12,314 bases of DNA, taken from positions 3,796-16,109 of the forward strand of contig PBTU01000061.1 in the NCBI GenBank assembly GCA_002729295.1. The letters run 5' to 3'. Numbering within the stretch: position 1 is the first letter of the stretch; the number at the start of each line of letters is the position of its first letter. Shown one piece after another: positions 1-5,927 of the stretch. A program made the translations under genes and the position numbers. Origin of the DNA: Verrucomicrobiales bacterium. GTDB lineage: Bacteria; Verrucomicrobiota; Verrucomicrobiia; Verrucomicrobiales; Akkermansiaceae. The notes under the pieces were generated by a model. It was not told where the DNA came from. It saw only the letters and a list, made by a program, of their open reading frames with translations, and made no database searches.

Positions 1-680
1 AGGTAAATGCGTCCGCCGGGTCGCATGGCGTCGTAGATCGACTTGATCATTTCGTAGGGATGGGAAAACTCGTGGTATGCGTCGACCATGAGGGCAGCAT
101 CGATGCTTTCGGGAGGTAGGCTGATGTCGTGAATTTTTCCTAGGTGGGTCTTGATGTTTTTGACGCCGAGTTGCTTTTTGCGTTTCTCGAGGAAGGTGAG
201 CATTTCAGGTTGGATATCGACGCCGATAATCTGGCTCTCGGGGTGTTTCATGGCAAGGCGAAGGCTATGGTAGCCGGAACCTGCCCCGACGTCGGCGAGC
301 ACTTGACCGGGTTTTAACTCGATCATTTTGATGGCCATGCGGGGGGATTCCTCGGCTTCGCGATTGTCACGTTCGAGCCAGTTGATCGCCGGGTGTCCCA
401 TGACGTGAGCGATTTCACGACCTTGATAATAGATTCCGATACCATCGCGGGTTTTCTCTCCGATGACACAATGTTTGCCGACCGCTGGTGGCGAAGAGGC
501 TTTTGCTGGGTCGGCAGGCGGGTCGAGCAACTCGACGGTCTTTTCGGGCTTCGGCTGCGGCTTTGGGGGCTCGGTGTTTGTTTTGGGGTCCGGTTCTGCT
601 GGAGTTTCTTCCTTTTGGAAGTAGAGGAAGCTGATGGCGGCGAGAAGAATGATCGCAGAGATGAGAGGAAGATGTTTCAT
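1..680 (-). CDS. Membrane-anchored class I SAM-dependent methyltransferase (3' end beyond window)
   Basis: The gene begins at the ATG at 680 and is still open at base 1, giving 226 complete codons. Residues 4-20 form one hydrophobic segment (signal anchor or uncleaved signal peptide). A Pro/Glu/Lys-rich linker follows at about 24-66. The catalytic domain starts near residue 70. It carries the family-type block HVMGHPAINWLERDNREAEE (92-111), SAM-binding motif I DVGAGSGYHS (130-139), the motif II acidic residue in GVDIQ (Asp155) and VDAYHEF (199-205). These show a Rossmann methyltransferase; the substrate cannot be read from sequence. The start codon overlaps the murI stop (ATGA, 677-680), so translation is probably coupled and the two genes share a transcript. 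The oddity is an export-like N terminus on a SAM enzyme. It may be tethered to the inner membrane with the domain in the cytoplasm. Similar anchored methyltransferases occur in Planctomycetes and Verrucomicrobia as I recall the family. Confidence 0.9.
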   Translation of the reverse strand, partial: MKHLPLISAIILLAAISFLYFQKEETPAEPDPKTNTEPPKPQPKPEKTVELLDPPADPAKASSPPAVGKHCVIGEKTRDGIGIYYQGREIAHVMGHPAINWLERDNREAEESPRMAIKMIELKPGQVLADVGAGSGYHSLRLAMKHPESQIIGVDIQPEMLTFLEKRKKQLGVKNIKTHLGKIHDISLPPESIDAALMVDAYHEFSHPYEMIKSIYDAMRPGGRIY

Positions 681-1444
681 GACATGAAGAGCGGTTGGCA
701 TTCCGCGGGGAGCCCAGGGGTAAGTTTGGGGAGAAGTGAGTTGATCTTCTCCAGAGATCCAGTGGTGAGGATGCTGATCGATGGTGAGGTGGTTTTTTGT
801 GGCTTGAGTTTGGCCGCGCGACGAGCGATGGCGCTACCGGTGTCGATGAGTTGAATGTGGTCGGGGAGAGTGGTTTCCAAGGCTGGCCGGAGAAAGGGGT
901 AATGGGAGCATCCCAGAATGAGGACGTCTGCACTGGCTGCCATCATGTCGTGAGTATATTCGGTGATAGCAGATTCGACCAGTTCTCCTTCGAGGGTGCC
1001 AGCTTCGACCAGTTCGACGAACTTCGGGCAGGGTTGGGTGATGACGCGGAGGTCGCGGGCGTGTGCGGAGACGAGGTGAAGGAATTTGTCTCCTTTGAGC
1101 GAGAGTTCGGTGGCGAGAACGCCGATGGTGTCGGTCTTTGTGAGAGCGGCTGCGGGTTTGACGCCGGGCTCCATGCCGATGAAGGGGACGGGGAATTGAG
1201 CGCGCAGGGCTTCGATCGCGGCGAGGGTGGCAGAGTTGCAGGCGATGACGATGAGTTCGGCTCCTCGCTTGATGAGGAGCTCGGTGAGGGCGGAGGTCCG
1301 GTCGCGGATTTCTTCCGCAGAGCGAACTCCATAGGGGCACCAGGCGGTGTCGGCGATGTATTGAATGGAAGTGTCGGGAAGGAGGGCGTGAATTTCCCGG
1401 AGGACCGAGAGGCCTCCGACACCGGAATCGATCATTCCAATCAC
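677..1444 (-). CDS. murI: Glutamate racemase MurI
   Basis: Cytoplasmic, cofactor-independent racemase that converts L-glutamate to D-glutamate for the peptidoglycan stem peptide. The protein is 255 residues, a little shorter than many MurI proteins but complete. Visible landmarks are the N-terminal IDSGVGGLSVL (5-15, with the catalytic-region Asp6/Ser7), ADTAWCPYG (31-39), IACNSAT with the first catalytic Cys69, MEPGVKPA (91-98) and LGCSHYPF with the second catalytic Cys179. The start is GTG at 1444. An AAGG lies 7 bases upstream of it and the resulting MIGMIDSGVGG matches the usual family N terminus; an internal ATG at 1435 would give a slightly shorter protein. The gene lies 36 bases below the rplI terminator and overlaps the downstream methyltransferase gene by ATGA. 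No clear promoter of its own is visible, so read-through from rplI is possible. Confidence 0.97.
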   Translation of the reverse strand: MIGMIDSGVGGLSVLREIHALLPDTSIQYIADTAWCPYGVRSAEEIRDRTSALTELLIKRGAELIVIACNSATLAAIEALRAQFPVPFIGMEPGVKPAAALTKTDTIGVLATELSLKGDKFLHLVSAHARDLRVITQPCPKFVELVEAGTLEGELVESAITEYTHDMMAASADVLILGCSHYPFLRPALETTLPDHIQLIDTGSAIARRAAKLKPQKTTSPSISILTTGSLEKINSLLPKLTPGLPAECQPLFMS

Positions 1445-1479
1445 AAGGGAACCTTGGAGAGCTAGGGGATGAGGGCAAT

Positions 1480-1507
1480 AAAAAAGCCCGACTGAAATCA
1501 GCCGGGC
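1480..1507 (-). terminator. Intrinsic terminator of rplI
   Basis: Read on the minus strand, a GC-rich hairpin (GCCCG/CGGGC with a CTG/CAG inner stem, one mismatch, ATTT-type loop) spans 1486-1507. It is followed by six T residues (1480-1485). It lies 27 bases past the rplI stop codon and 36 bases before the murI start. Confidence 0.9.
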
Positions 1508-1533
1508 CCCTGGAAAACTTGGAGTGTCCTTGC

Positions 1534-2004
1534 TTATTCGGCAGCGGCAGCTTTTTCGGCTTCCACGGTCACGGTGACAGTGGTGGTCACTTCAGCGTGA
1601 AGCTTGATCTCAACCTCGGTTTTGCCAGTCGACTTGATCGGCTTGCCGAGGTGGATCGCGGTGCGGTCGATGGAAACGCCCTTGTCTTCGAGAGCCTTTT
1701 GGATGTCGAGAGAGGTGACGGAACCGAATGCCTTGCCATTGGCGCCGATAGAAAGGGTGAACTTGGGCGTCATACGGGCAATCTTGCCGGAAAGCTCCTG
1801 AGCTACAACAAGCTCCTCGGCTTCGCGCTGAACGCGGGCTTTTTGAAGGTTTTCAATCTGACGAAGGTTGCCTTTCGTTGCTTCGTAGGCCTTTCCTGAA
1901 GGGATCAGGAAATTGCGGGCAAAGCCTGCTTTGACTTTCACTACGTCGGCTTCAGCGCCAAGAGAGTTGATTTTTTCGCGGAGAATAACTTCGGTAAGTG
2001 CCAT
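1534..2004 (-). CDS. rplI: 50S ribosomal protein bL9
   Basis: Large-subunit ribosomal protein that binds 23S rRNA near the L1 stalk base. It is 156 residues long, close to the usual 148-155. The N-terminal rRNA-binding domain shows EVILREKINSLGAEADVVKVKAGFARNFLIPSGKA in the expected bL9 arrangement (residues about 5-39). A charged connecting helix follows at about 45-75. The C-terminal domain contains GSVTSLDI (94-101) and HLGKPIKSTGKTEVEIKLH (118-136). The tail EAEKAAAAE is a short low-complexity extension. The start is ATG at 2004, with no strong Shine-Dalgarno sequence in front. Unlike the common rpsF-rpsR-rplI arrangement, rplI stands apart here: it has its own promoter-like sequence upstream and its own terminator downstream. 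Confidence 0.98.
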   Translation of the reverse strand: MALTEVILREKINSLGAEADVVKVKAGFARNFLIPSGKAYEATKGNLRQIENLQKARVQREAEELVVAQELSGKIARMTPKFTLSIGANGKAFGSVTSLDIQKALEDKGVSIDRTAIHLGKPIKSTGKTEVEIKLHAEVTTTVTVTVEAEKAAAAE

Positions 2005-2036
2005 GATCTTGTTGGAAAAGGTTCGCTGGAGGGCGG

Positions 2037-2065
2037 GGAATAGGAGTTTGGTGAGGGAGAGTCAA
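2037..2065 (-). promoter_or_regulatory. Predicted sigma70-type promoter for rplI
   Basis: On the minus strand TTGACT (2060-2065) is separated by 17 bases from TATTCC (2037-2042). This places the start site roughly 25 bases before the rplI start codon. The -35 matches the consensus well and the -10 only weakly. It is read from sequence alone. Confidence 0.5.
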
Positions 2066-2115
2066 GAAATTATCAACCTAGCCTCCCGATCTTCTCAAAT
2101 CTCGCCGAATTGCTC

Positions 2116-3243
2116 CTATTGCAGGGTTGCGTGGATCTGCTCCAGAGTCATCACGGCGTAGGAGCTGACCAAAATTGGGTCATTTTCCATCCAGCGAGCG
2201 GTTTTGTTGATCCATGATCCGTCTTCACGTTGGGCATTGATGACTTGGGTGGAGAGTTCGCCGCGCCAATCGACTTCTTTGCCAGCCTTGGTTTCTAGGG
2301 CAGGAATGTTTGCCGCGGCGAGGGTTTTAGCCATGACGTGGTAGTAATAGTAGAGTCCTTGTTGATCCAAGCCGGGGTTTTCCGTGAGGGTGTAATTGTT
2401 GGAGAGCCACTCAATGACCGCCTTGACCCGTGGATCTTCGGCGTCGAGGTCGGCGTAGACGAGGGAAAGGAGGCCGGCGTAGGACATGGAGCCATAGGAG
2501 CGAAGGGCTGTTTTTCCGTTTTCGTCGAGTTCTTCGCCGGCTTTGGAGTTGCCGGGAAAGTAGACGAAGCCTCCGTCGTTACCGGCATTTTCGGTGTCGT
2601 TGGTGGCCTGAAGGTTTTGGCAGCGGCTCACGAATTCAAGGGCGGCGCCCCAGTCGAGCTCGGTGACTTTCTTTTCGCCGGTATCAGTGGCGAGTGAGCG
2701 TGTGTGATAAAGGGCTTCGAGTGCCAGATGAGTATTGGAGAGGTCCGAGTGCTCATAGCTTCCGCCATAGCCAATGCCGCCATCAAAAGAGTCGTCACTC
2801 TCGTTTTTCACACCCCAATCGGTTTGTTGTCCGATGAGGAAGCCGCGGGCTTTCACGATGGCTTCTTTGTATTTCACCGGGTCGGCGATGTAGAGAGCCA
2901 TAATAGCCGAAGAGGTATTATAGGTGGCAAGCCCGGTGCTGTAGATACCGCCGTCTTTCTTCTGCTGGGCAGCGAGCCAGTCGAGACCCTCCCCGAGATT
3001 GGCGGGAAGTGGCTTTTTGAGGTCAAGTGAAGGATCGGAAAGTTGAGCGCGAAGTGCATAGGCGGTGAAAGCGGGCAGGGAGGGTTCTCCCCAATAGCCA
3101 TCCTTATGCTGTTTCGAGCGGAGATAGGCGTTCCCTTTTTTAATGGTTTCCTGCATCTCCAGTTTGATGGAGAGGTGACCTTGGTTTTGCTGGGCATGCA
3201 GAATAGAGAGGGACAGAATCGCGGCGGTGATCAGAGACTTCAT
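2116..3243 (-). CDS. Secreted prenyltransferase/squalene-oxidase-repeat (alpha/alpha-toroid) protein
   Basis: A 375-residue protein with a typical signal peptide (residues 1-17, cleavage after HA). It belongs to the terpenoid-cyclase-like alpha/alpha-toroid fold. Repeats of the QxxDGxW/G type appear at 45-52 (QHKDGYWG), 93-102 (QQKKDGGIYS), 223-231 (DGGFVYFPG) and 338-346 (QREDGSWIN). They alternate with helix blocks such as SNTHLALEAL (169-178), SMSYAGLLSL (252-261) and GLYYYYHVMAKTL (296-308). The DxDD catalytic motif of squalene-hopene cyclase is not seen. A role as a periplasmic binding or structural protein is therefore more likely than terpene cyclisation, but its function is unknown. 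Similar exported proteins are frequent in Planctomycetes and Verrucomicrobia as I recall. The ATG start overlaps the stop of the YdjY-domain gene (ATGA, 3240-3243), which implies translational coupling. No clear terminator follows it. Confidence 0.9.
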   Translation of the reverse strand: MKSLITAAILSLSILHAQQNQGHLSIKLEMQETIKKGNAYLRSKQHKDGYWGEPSLPAFTAYALRAQLSDPSLDLKKPLPANLGEGLDWLAAQQKKDGGIYSTGLATYNTSSAIMALYIADPVKYKEAIVKARGFLIGQQTDWGVKNESDDSFDGGIGYGGSYEHSDLSNTHLALEALYHTRSLATDTGEKKVTELDWGAALEFVSRCQNLQATNDTENAGNDGGFVYFPGNSKAGEELDENGKTALRSYGSMSYAGLLSLVYADLDAEDPRVKAVIEWLSNNYTLTENPGLDQQGLYYYYHVMAKTLAAANIPALETKAGKEVDWRGELSTQVINAQREDGSWINKTARWMENDPILVSSYAVMTLEQIHATLQ

Positions 3244-3947
3244 GGTTGGTGAGGTTTAATGATGATTTTGACAACAGTCCCTTCTTTGGGCGCACGCTTG
3301 GTATTAGTAATCCAGATGTCGTCGTTTTCACGATCTTTTCCAGGGTAGTTGATCATTGCGGGTTGGGATGTAAAGACGGCAATGAGATCGCCGGTGACTT
3401 CTGCTTTGAATTTCCCCTCGTGGATGTAGGAGCCCGTATTGAGCCAGGGGCCGGGATCCATCGTCTTCTCGGTCACGTTGTTTAAAATGAGCTCATTCAG
3501 GGTGACTCGTTTTTTTTGCTTCCCCCATTCGACGAAAATATCCATGCGAGCTGCGGCTTTGGTTTTTGGATCTACCTCTGGGTATTGTCCAGTGGGACGG
3601 TAGTCCTCATCCACGATTTCAAAGAGCTCGGGTGATTCTTTGATCCCGAGGAGCTTGAGGGCGATGTTGAGATTGAGCGGGGAGATGTCGGAGATGAAAA
3701 GGCTTTCGTGAATCTTGCCCTTTTGGTTGACGATGATGAACTCGAGAAGACCCTCGGTGAGATTGACTCCGGCACCGAAGCTGATTTCGCGGGTGGCTTT
3801 ATTGAGGTGCACCTTGCCGATTTTATATTCGGCGTCGTTAATTTTTTTTATTGCGGGCCTCGGTGGTTTTGGCGCTGGGTCCTGTGCCTGCAAAATAGGC
3901 GGTAAAAGAGCGACCGCAAGAAAAGTGAGAGTAGCGAGGTGGTGCAT
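3240..3947 (-). CDS. Secreted YdjY-domain protein
   Basis: A 235-residue protein with a signal peptide (about 1-21, ending LQA before QDPAP) and a short Pro-rich linker. The rest resembles the YdjY domain. Residues 44-61 read GKVHLNKATREISFGAGV; NLTEGLLEFIIVNQKGKIHESLF (62-84) contains the characteristic KxHESL block; SPLNLNIALKLLG (89-101) follows. The C-terminal half has NVTEKTMDPGPWLNTGSYIHEGKF (157-180) and SQPAMINYPGKDRENDDIWITN (194-215). The domain is named after E. coli YdjY; its biochemical role is unknown, so none is assigned. The gene lies 44 bases after the unrecognised membrane-anchored gene and overlaps the toroid gene by four bases. The three probably form one operon of envelope proteins. 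Confidence 0.85.
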   Translation of the reverse strand: MHHLATLTFLAVALLPPILQAQDPAPKPPRPAIKKINDAEYKIGKVHLNKATREISFGAGVNLTEGLLEFIIVNQKGKIHESLFISDISPLNLNIALKLLGIKESPELFEIVDEDYRPTGQYPEVDPKTKAAARMDIFVEWGKQKKRVTLNELILNNVTEKTMDPGPWLNTGSYIHEGKFKAEVTGDLIAVFTSQPAMINYPGKDRENDDIWITNTKRAPKEGTVVKIIIKPHQP

Positions 3948-3991
3948 GACTTCGGGAGATTGTAACGAGAGGGGAGATGATAATCTTAGAA

Positions 3992-4981
3992 TTAATTCAC
4001 GTTCGGCTCCGGGCTCCCGGGTTCCGGGGCTTCGGTTGGGTCGAGAGGGAGGCCTGATTTCGCGGGGATGAGCGATTCAGCGAAGTCCTGCCACATTAAG
4101 CGGGTAATCTGGGTGGAAAGAAGTGTTTTCGGAACCTCGTCGATGGAGAGCGGCAGAGGGTAGTCCGCTTTCTCCAGCTGGTTCCGGATGGAGTGAAAAG
4201 TCATCAAGATCAGTTTGTCCGCGAGTTGGTCCGGTGTTTCAGGTGGTTTGACCGAGAGGACGGGGGTGGAATTTCTTGGGTCGGGGGTCGCAGAGATCCA
4301 GAGAGTGATCGGGCTATTGGGAATGATTTTCTCGGATTCACCTCGGATGATTTTGGGGGAGAGATCGATTAAGTTGCCTGAATGCCTGTTGATCATTGTG
4401 GCAATGTCGAGAGCGGCAATTTTCAACTCCGGGCTGGCGTCTCCGGCTGTCCCCACATTGAGGGTGAGATTGTATGCGCCCGCAGAATCAATATTCCAGG
4501 GGGGAAGCGAGGGTTCCAAGGCGCCTATTCCTTGTCCGGCTTCCTGAAGTTCGACGGGGGAGGATTCGGTGGTATCGATGATTCGTTCCAGAGCAAGGAG
4601 GGAGCGTTGGAATTGTCCCATCGTTCTCAGAACGGAGGAGAGTTGGAGGAGGCGTTCAGCGGGATTATTTTGGGCAAATTCGCGATAGGCATTTAGACCG
4701 GGGGCAGCCTCGAGATCTCCGAGTTCGGTGCCGGTAATCGGTCTGACTTCCGGTTCCTCTGGGTTAATCGGATTGATCTCCAGGGGCTCGAGAATTTCGG
4801 GGGTTTCCTTCAGCTCGGGCTGGAGGATAGAAACTCCTACAGCGAGGTCCTCCCCTAAGTCCTCGTGGGGCAGCGGGGTGTTGTCTGGAGTCATAAAATC
4901 AAGGTCCTTCGTCCTGAGATGCCAGGTTAGAAAGATCACCCCGAGGGAGGCGAGGAGGGAGATGGACCAGTGAATTAGCAC
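3992..4981 (-). CDS. Unrecognised membrane-anchored protein, possibly TPR-like
   Basis: A 329-residue protein that I do not recognise. One hydrophobic segment (about 5-21, SISLLASLGVIFLTWHL) precedes a strongly acidic, Pro-rich stretch (about 31-80, many Glu and Pro). This suggests an inner-membrane anchor with an extended periplasmic linker. Residues 97-137 (LNAYREFAQNNPAERLLQLSSVLRTMGQFQRSLLALERII) look like paired helices of the TPR type, but this is only an impression. The segment 155-310 mixes strands and helices without a familiar motif, and the C terminus is again Pro/Glu-rich. The start is GTG at 4981 with TAGGA four bases before it. The gene starts about 41 bases past the rplS terminator and is first in the probable operon with the YdjY and toroid genes. 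No clear promoter was found in the short gap. Confidence 0.8.
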   Translation of the reverse strand: MLIHWSISLLASLGVIFLTWHLRTKDLDFMTPDNTPLPHEDLGEDLAVGVSILQPELKETPEILEPLEINPINPEEPEVRPITGTELGDLEAAPGLNAYREFAQNNPAERLLQLSSVLRTMGQFQRSLLALERIIDTTESSPVELQEAGQGIGALEPSLPPWNIDSAGAYNLTLNVGTAGDASPELKIAALDIATMINRHSGNLIDLSPKIIRGESEKIIPNSPITLWISATPDPRNSTPVLSVKPPETPDQLADKLILMTFHSIRNQLEKADYPLPLSIDEVPKTLLSTQITRLMWQDFAESLIPAKSGLPLDPTEAPEPGSPEPNVN

Positions 4982-5022
4982 GCGTTCCTAGATTGTGTGT
5001 TCGCGGGCCATAGGTGAAGTGC

Positions 5023-5058
5023 AAAAAAAGAGCCGCTTGGAATGAATCCAAACGGCTC
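5023..5058 (-). terminator. Intrinsic terminator of rplS
   Basis: On the minus strand a hairpin with GAGCCG/CGGCTC outer stem, a T-G wobble and a TTGGA/TCCAA inner stem around a five-base loop spans 5030-5058. Seven T residues (5023-5029) follow. It begins 24 bases after the rplS stop. Confidence 0.95.
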
Positions 5059-5082
5059 GGGAATTTTTCCTCCTGAGAAGGA

Positions 5083-5427
5083 TTAATCGACGTTTTTGAC
5101 CTGGATGGCCTTCTTGCCAACCCGGTCGCGGAGATAGTGGAGCTTGGCGCGACGCACCTTGCCTTTAGCAACAACCTCGACCTTGGCGATACGTGGGCTG
5201 TGGAAAGAGTAAACACGCTCCACCCCGGTGCCGTAGGAAATCTTGCGAACAGTGAAGGCCTGGTTGATTCCGGAGCCACCGATTGCAAGCACGATGCCTT
5301 GGAACATCTGGATGCGCTCTTTACCGCCTTCGACCACCCGATTGTGGACCTTTACGGTGTCACCGACGCTGAAGTCTAGGGTATCGGACTTCATTTGCTC
5401 TTTTTCGATTTTGTTGATGATATTCAT
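5083..5427 (-). CDS. rplS: 50S ribosomal protein bL19
   Basis: Large-subunit ribosomal protein at the 30S-50S interface. The correct start is the ATG at 5427, which gives 114 residues beginning MNIINKIEKEQMK, the usual bL19 length. The frame stays open upstream to 5712, but that part has a Pro-rich, non-bL19 sequence and crosses a terminator hairpin, so it is not coding. Landmarks are FSVGDTVKVHNRVVEGGKERIQMFQGIVLA (residues 19-48), TVRKISYGTGVERVYSFHSP (59-78) and the basic C terminus KVRRAKLHYLRDRVGKKAI. The gene stands alone rather than beside rpsP-rimM-trmD, and has its own terminator. No strong Shine-Dalgarno is visible. Confidence 0.98.
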   Translation of the reverse strand: MNIINKIEKEQMKSDTLDFSVGDTVKVHNRVVEGGKERIQMFQGIVLAIGGSGINQAFTVRKISYGTGVERVYSFHSPRIAKVEVVAKGKVRRAKLHYLRDRVGKKAIQVKNVD

Positions 5428-5459
5428 GGTCGTGTCGGTCGGTGGTTGACGGGGCGGAG

Positions 5460-5488
5460 GAACTATTGGAATAGGACTGTGAATGCAA
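5460..5488 (-). promoter_or_regulatory. Possible rplS promoter
   Basis: On the minus strand TTGCAT (5483-5488) lies 17 bases from TAGTTC (5460-5465), placing transcription start about 25 bases before the rplS ATG. Both hexamers are imperfect. The call rests on spacing and on the similar geometry upstream of rplI. Confidence 0.35.
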
Positions 5489-5554
5489 CTGTTTTTTGGA
5501 GGATGAGGAGCATTTTTGCCGGATCTGGACATTGGGGGATAGATAGGGAAGGGC

Positions 5555-5585
5555 AAAAAAGCCGAAAATCGGGTGATCTTCGGCT
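5555..5585 (-). terminator. Intrinsic terminator of the small lipoprotein gene
   Basis: On the minus strand an 11-base-pair stem (AGCCGAA/TTCGGCT plus GATC/GATT with one wobble) around an ACCC loop spans 5560-5585. A run of T residues (5555-5560) follows. It lies 53 bases after the stop of the 30-residue lipoprotein gene and upstream of rplS, separating the two units. Confidence 0.9.
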
Positions 5586-5638
5586 CTTTCGATAAAGTTA
5601 ATGAATCATCGCCCGGATGATTACTGAGCGGTGCCAGG

Positions 5639-5731
5639 TCAACAACCAGACGGCGGAGGAGGTGGCTCGTTGGCGCAAGAGGAAAACCCGATAAGAGCTC
5701 CGACGGTAACAATAAGTGCAGCGATTTTCAT
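5639..5731 (-). CDS. Tiny probable lipoprotein (30 residues)
   Basis: A short open frame starting at the ATG at 5731 encodes MKIAALIVTVGALIGFSSC followed by ANEPPPPPSGC. Residues 2-3 and the hydrophobic core 4-16 make a signal peptide. FSSC (16-19) resembles a lipobox, with Cys19 as the lipidated residue, although Phe at -3 is not the commonest choice. The mature peptide would be only 12 residues, with five prolines in a row and a second, terminal cysteine. No function is known to me. It resembles very small lipoproteins of Verrucomicrobia and the entericidin type in size only. The gene has its own terminator (5555-5585), which supports a monocistronic transcript. It is divergent from ppdK. 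The start has no evident Shine-Dalgarno. It could be a chance frame, but the signal peptide plus terminator make this less likely. Confidence 0.7.
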   Translation of the reverse strand: MKIAALIVTVGALIGFSSCANEPPPPPSGC

Positions 5732-5816
5732 AATTTGTAGTTTTAAGACAGTTGGTCAAAGGAGCTTATTACTGAAAATTTGATTTGCAGGTCTTTTTTC
5801 GACCTCGGATCACGAG

Positions 5817-5844
5817 TTGACAGGGTCCGATTGATTGCTAAAGT
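5817..5844 (+). promoter_or_regulatory. Predicted sigma70 promoter for ppdK
   Basis: TTGACA (5817-5822) is followed after 16 bases by TAAAGT (5839-5844), a good match to sigma70 hexamers. Transcription would start near 5851, leaving a leader of about 77 bases. The last 25 bases before the ppdK ATG are A-rich and lack a Shine-Dalgarno sequence. The gap 5732-5927 also has to hold the promoter of the divergent lipoprotein gene, for which I saw no clear hexamers. Confidence 0.6.
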
Positions 5845-5927
5845 CCGCGCCTTCCCGGCGAGGGGCGTAAAATTGCGTCTGCCGGTTCGTAATTCTGACC
5901 CAATACAGAAGCAAAAACAAAAGACCC

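Noticed and set aside
393..854. Plus-strand frame across the methyltransferase start and murI end
   Set aside because: Antisense to two well-supported genes; no family motif and biased composition.
415..933. Minus-strand 172-codon frame overlapping murI and the methyltransferase gene
   Set aside because: It is a different frame of the same coding strand as two genes with clear motifs, and has no recognisable domain.
797..1465. Plus-strand open frame of 222 codons opposite murI
   Set aside because: It lies antisense to a full-length MurI with intact catalytic motifs and has a low-complexity Gly/Asp/Glu composition typical of a shadow frame.
2116..3243. Active squalene-hopene cyclase
   Set aside because: The protein is about half the usual length, is exported, and lacks the DxDD motif. 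It shares only the toroid repeat fold.
5428..5712. Upstream extension of the rplS frame to 5712
   Set aside because: The extra 95 residues do not resemble bL19, are Pro-rich, and the DNA contains the lipoprotein gene end and a terminator hairpin. The ATG at 5427 gives the standard bL19 length.
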